A DNA stretch of 9,328 bases from Rhodospirillaceae bacterium (GTDB taxonomy: Bacteria > Pseudomonadota > Alphaproteobacteria > UBA8366 > GCA-2717185). Position numbers and translations under genes: made by a program. Shown piece after piece: positions 7,222-9,328 of the stretch. The stretch lies in assembly GCA_002717185.1 (NCBI GenBank), contig PBDC01000010.1, positions 1-9,328 on the forward strand, read 5' to 3'. Positions within the stretch are counted from its first letter, which is position 1, and every line of letters starts with the position of its first letter. Under the pieces are notes generated by a model. That model did no database searches. It worked only from the letters and a program-made list of their open reading frames with translations, and was not told where the DNA came from.

Positions 7222-8568
7222 TCAAGTAAGGGTTCCCTGACTATAACTTCTCGTCTCCACGCGTGTTGCGGCCATCGGTCGGCGCAAAGCTTTGGGTGCG
7301 ATGCCGGCCTTGAGCGCGGTTATCACGCCAACAGCTTCCCAGTAGTTCTCCACCATATGCAGCTGGCCTGGTGACCAAGGAAGTGACTGCAAGTCGTTCT
7401 GCATCAGGTTGTCGTTCTCGCGCACGGCGATGACAGGGATACCCTGTTCCAGGGCCGCCAGCGTGGGTAGGCCGATGCACTTATCAGGAATGACGAGACA
7501 CGAGACATCGGCGGCCGTCAGCAAACCGGCCTCGCGCATGACATCCGGATCGGTGACCAGGCGCGGACTGCGGTGCAAGCCCTTCAGCATGCACTGAACA
7601 AAGGTGAGCGATACCGCTTCAGCGGCCAGCCTCGGCTCAACCCGCCCGAGATCAAAATTCGCGACCTTATGGCTTTCAAGCATTGGTGAGTGAGCGGTAG
7701 GGACTTCATAGAGCAGCGATAACACGTGCGTCAGCATCGCTTCAACGCCGCCCCAAGGATTGATCATCCTGCCACCACACTGAAAATATTCTTCGTGAAT
7801 TTTGTCATCAACGTCGATAACAGAGGCAATCGCCACCGCATCGAACGCTCCACGATGCTGATCTAAGACTGCGCAGACGCGATCGAGACCCTCAATCTCA
7901 CCCGCTGCCCTGCCCGAATCTGTAAATTTCGAGGTCATGCGGAGCGGCGGGTTGAGTTTCACCACCTTGGGACAGTCGAAGCCATAGGTCGCGCGCGCGG
8001 CACTTACTGCATTGACCGTATCGTTGGCGAACAACTCAATCTCGTGTTCATCTATAAGTACCAATACCCGGTTTGCCCGCACACGCTGCAGACCAGCCGT
8101 TCCCATCATCAGCCGTGTGATCGCGCTGCCCTCGACATAAAGGGCGTTCTCCGGCATCTCGTTGAGATCGGAGGCATTGACGACGTTCGGATGCGTAATT
8201 AGCGTGTCGCACACCGCCGCGATAGCCCGAGCCGCCGGGGTCGCATCTCCCGCGTGCCCGCCGATCTCGGCACCGATACCTGTCGGCACAAGGAATACGG
8301 TGTTGAAAGCCTCAGCCCGCTCGATTTTGCGTGGCACGAACCGAAAGATCGAATCGAGTTCTTCGGGAGGGTAATTATTCAGCCCCTCAAGCGTGCCAAA
8401 CTCGCATTGGTAACCGGTCTCATCCATGCGGGTGATCGCAAAACGTATTGGAACCGCGATATCCTCGTGTCTGGATTCCATCACTTTTCGTATATGGTCG
8501 ATCATGTCTCGATGGCCGGGCGACGCCGGGATCAAGATTTCCTTTTCCGCCAGCTGCACGTGCGACAT
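7222..8568 (-). CDS. DUF3326 domain-containing protein
   Basis: A 448-residue soluble protein of the DUF3326 family, well known in cyanobacteria and of unknown function. The strongly conserved core is complete: GIGAEIGGHAGDATPAAR (97-114), HPNVVNASDLNEMPENALY (126-144), NAVSAARATYGFDCP (186-200), INPWGGVEAMLTH (269-281) and AHSPMLES (292-299). Toward the end, GLPTLAALEQGIPVIAVREN (366-385) looks like a nucleotide- or ligand-binding turn, as in GT-B-fold enzymes; that comparison is my inference. The ATG at 8568 follows the TGA of the SpeD homologue after one base, indicating tight coupling. An earlier in-frame ATG at 8613 would add 15 unconserved residues inside the upstream gene. There is no clear Shine-Dalgarno, which also fits coupled reinitiation. 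Context suggests it acts on the product of the SpeD-like and ATP-grasp enzymes. Confidence 0.85.
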   Translation of the reverse strand: MSHVQLAEKEILIPASPGHRDMIDHIRKVMESRHEDIAVPIRFAITRMDETGYQCEFGTLEGLNNYPPEELDSIFRFVPRKIERAEAFNTVFLVPTGIGAEIGGHAGDATPAARAIAAVCDTLITHPNVVNASDLNEMPENALYVEGSAITRLMMGTAGLQRVRANRVLVLIDEHEIELFANDTVNAVSAARATYGFDCPKVVKLNPPLRMTSKFTDSGRAAGEIEGLDRVCAVLDQHRGAFDAVAIASVIDVDDKIHEEYFQCGGRMINPWGGVEAMLTHVLSLLYEVPTAHSPMLESHKVANFDLGRVEPRLAAEAVSLTFVQCMLKGLHRSPRLVTDPDVMREAGLLTAADVSCLVIPDKCIGLPTLAALEQGIPVIAVRENDNLMQNDLQSLPWSPGQLHMVENYWEAVGVITALKAGIAPKALRRPMAATRVETRSYSQGTLT

Positions 8569-8569
8569 C

Positions 8570-8986
8570 TCAAACTCGATCGATGAACCTGGCCGAGCAG
8601 TCGCCAGCCCCAAACCATTTGACCGAGAATTGCTCCGCCACTTTGGGATCGAATTCCTTGCACGAAAACATGTTGATATAAACCGCCCTCAACTGATCCA
8701 GCGTATGGATAACGATCGAGCTGGTCAGTATGAACTGCACTGCCGACGTGCCCTGGGTGTGGGGTGATGTTTGCTTGTCTTCTTCCGCAACGCCAATGTC
8801 ATCCCAGAAATGCAGCGCTTCGCGTTTCATGTCGATAAGCACGCACAGGCGTTCGAAATATGCACTGATACTTTCGCGGTTGAACGTCGAAGGGTCGCAA
8901 CCGTGGAGGTCGAGGATGAGTTCGACGCCGTATTTTCCCGTCGTCTGTTCGGGACACATACCAGTATGTTCGTCGCCAACATTCAT
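8570..8986 (-). CDS. SpeD/AdoMetDC-family pyruvoyl decarboxylase, divergent
   Basis: A 138-residue homologue of bacterial S-adenosylmethionine decarboxylase, an enzyme that cleaves itself to make a pyruvoyl cofactor. GKYGVELILDLHGCD (17-31) is the family's first strand. TQGTSAV (78-84) carries the processing serine Ser81. TSSIVIHT (88-95) aligns with the classic E-S-H-x-x-I-H-T, so Ser89 would be the pyruvoyl precursor and His94 the processing proton donor. MFSCK (106-110) keeps the catalytic Cys109. The Glu before the cleavage serine is Thr88 and the His after it is Ser90, changes typical of the non-canonical SpeD group. Some such homologues decarboxylate arginine or ornithine instead of AdoMet; the substrate here is unknown. 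Met1 overlaps the stop of a 13-codon upstream frame (ATGA); Met10 is an alternative start. It lies between a glutathionylspermidine-synthase-type ligase and DUF3326. Confidence 0.8.
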   Translation of the reverse strand: MNVGDEHTGMCPEQTTGKYGVELILDLHGCDPSTFNRESISAYFERLCVLIDMKREALHFWDDIGVAEEDKQTSPHTQGTSAVQFILTSSIVIHTLDQLRAVYINMFSCKEFDPKVAEQFSVKWFGAGDCSARFIDRV

Positions 8987-9024
8987 GTCCGCAGAACCCG
9001 GTAAACCTCACGGCGATGCAACAT
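8983..9024 (-). CDS. possible 13-residue leader ORF coupled to the SpeD homologue
   Basis: MLHRREVYRVLRT, preceded by GGAGAAGGA (9040-9032), the strongest ribosome binding site in the window, 7 nt before its ATG. Its TGA overlaps the ATG of the SpeD-like gene as ATGA, while that gene has no good site of its own. This arrangement suggests that ribosomes load here and reinitiate on speD. With four Arg in 13 codons it could sense arginine or polyamines, but that is speculative. A frameshift that separated a longer native N-terminus is the alternative. Confidence 0.35.
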   Translation of the reverse strand: MLHRREVYRVLRT

Positions 9025-9154
9025 TGTTAAGTCCTTCTCCCCGCGACCGCCCAAAATGAGCGAGATGCGGTGTAGCGTCCACAACGAATAGGTGGCCACC
9101 CATCTTCGGCTTTCCGAATTATCTAGGTGAGCCTCGCATTCGCTCCTACGGCGG

Positions 9155-9328
9155 TCAATCCAGCACGACGTGTGGGATGAAACGGGCATCCTTACTGGTA
9201 ATCAACGTCCGGTCCTCCCGTATACACAATCCAACCGCCTTGCTGGCAACCAGCCAGCAACCGACCAGCGGATAAAATTCTCCAAATTCTGGCAGAGGGT
9301 GAAACCCCTGCACAATGCAACTGTCCCC
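9155..9328 (-). CDS. glutathionylspermidine-synthase-type ATP-grasp ligase, C-terminal fragment (cut by window edge)
   Basis: Only the last 57 residues lie in the window; the gene continues beyond 9328. They read GEFYPLVGCWLVAS, then KAVGLCIREDRTLITSKDAR and FIPHVVLD before a TGA. This is the C-terminal signature of the glutathionylspermidine synthase / YgiC-YjfC family (GSP_synth): G-x-Y-P-x-I-G-x-W, x-A-x-G-I-x-I-R-E-D, then L-I-T-x-N-x-x-x-F-x-P-H. These ATP-grasp enzymes join a carboxylate, often glutathione or a peptide, to an amine such as spermidine. About 168 bp separate it from the SpeD homologue, which lies downstream on the same strand, so the two are probably in one operon. The ATP-binding residues are outside the window, so activity cannot be judged. 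Confidence 0.75.
   Translation of the reverse strand, partial: GDSCIVQGFHPLPEFGEFYPLVGCWLVASKAVGLCIREDRTLITSKDARFIPHVVLD

Noticed and set aside
8983..9189. 68-residue minus-strand frame between the ligase and the SpeD homologue
   Set aside because: Its first part overlaps the ligase C-terminus in another frame and has no motif. Only its last 13 codons, which follow a strong ribosome binding site, were kept as a possible leader.
1..9328. tRNA genes, CRISPR arrays and long direct repeats
   Set aside because: No T-loop-like GGTTCGAATCC block with an acceptor stem, no regularly spaced repeats and no long direct repeats were seen on either strand by eye.

Overview
This 9.3 kb window is bacterial, of moderate GC (roughly half), and loosely packed: seven clear protein genes, one gene cut by the right edge, and long gaps holding decayed gene remnants. 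A COG0523 zinc GTPase behind a near-perfect Zur-type operator, a cyclase-like C-terminal fragment and the general gene content suggest a proteobacterium, perhaps an alphaproteobacterium. That placement is an inference; the window has no rRNA, tRNA or other marker gene. The number of broken fragments suggests a genome or island that is losing genes.

Layout, left to right. Positions 1-1374 (+) hold a two-gene unit: a small two-helix membrane protein whose stop overlaps (TAATG) the start of a UGSC-like family protein with an unusual C-terminal CxxC tail; a hairpin follows at 1402-1419. Positions 1375-1909 show no convincing gene. Positions 1910-3127 (-) encode a ZigA-like zinc metallochaperone GTPase, with a Zur-type palindrome about 100 bp upstream. 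Positions 3250-3602 contain a probable transposase relic. Positions 3603-4736 (-) encode an MFS exporter. Positions 4847-5098 (+) hold a startless open frame that looks like the tail of an adenylate/guanylate cyclase. Positions 5105-5434 (-) encode a small protein with a likely dimeric alpha+beta barrel fold. Positions 5876-6799 (-) encode a DEDDh 3'-5' exonuclease, and just upstream of it (6815-7134, -) is a broken RNase_H_2-type nuclease with an in-frame stop and a frameshift.

The most interesting part is the right end, 7222-9328, all on the minus strand and read from right to left: the C-terminus of a glutathionylspermidine-synthase-type ATP-grasp ligase (cut by the window edge), a possible 13-codon leader ORF with a strong ribosome binding site, a divergent SpeD (AdoMet decarboxylase) homologue, and a DUF3326 protein that starts 1 nt after the SpeD stop. 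The SpeD homologue keeps the pyruvoyl-forming serine but has lost the flanking Glu and His of the classic E-S-H motif. A pyruvoyl decarboxylase beside an amine/peptide ligase and a conserved unknown protein looks like a small pathway that makes a decarboxylated amine and attaches it to a carboxylate. The actual substrates cannot be read from the sequence.
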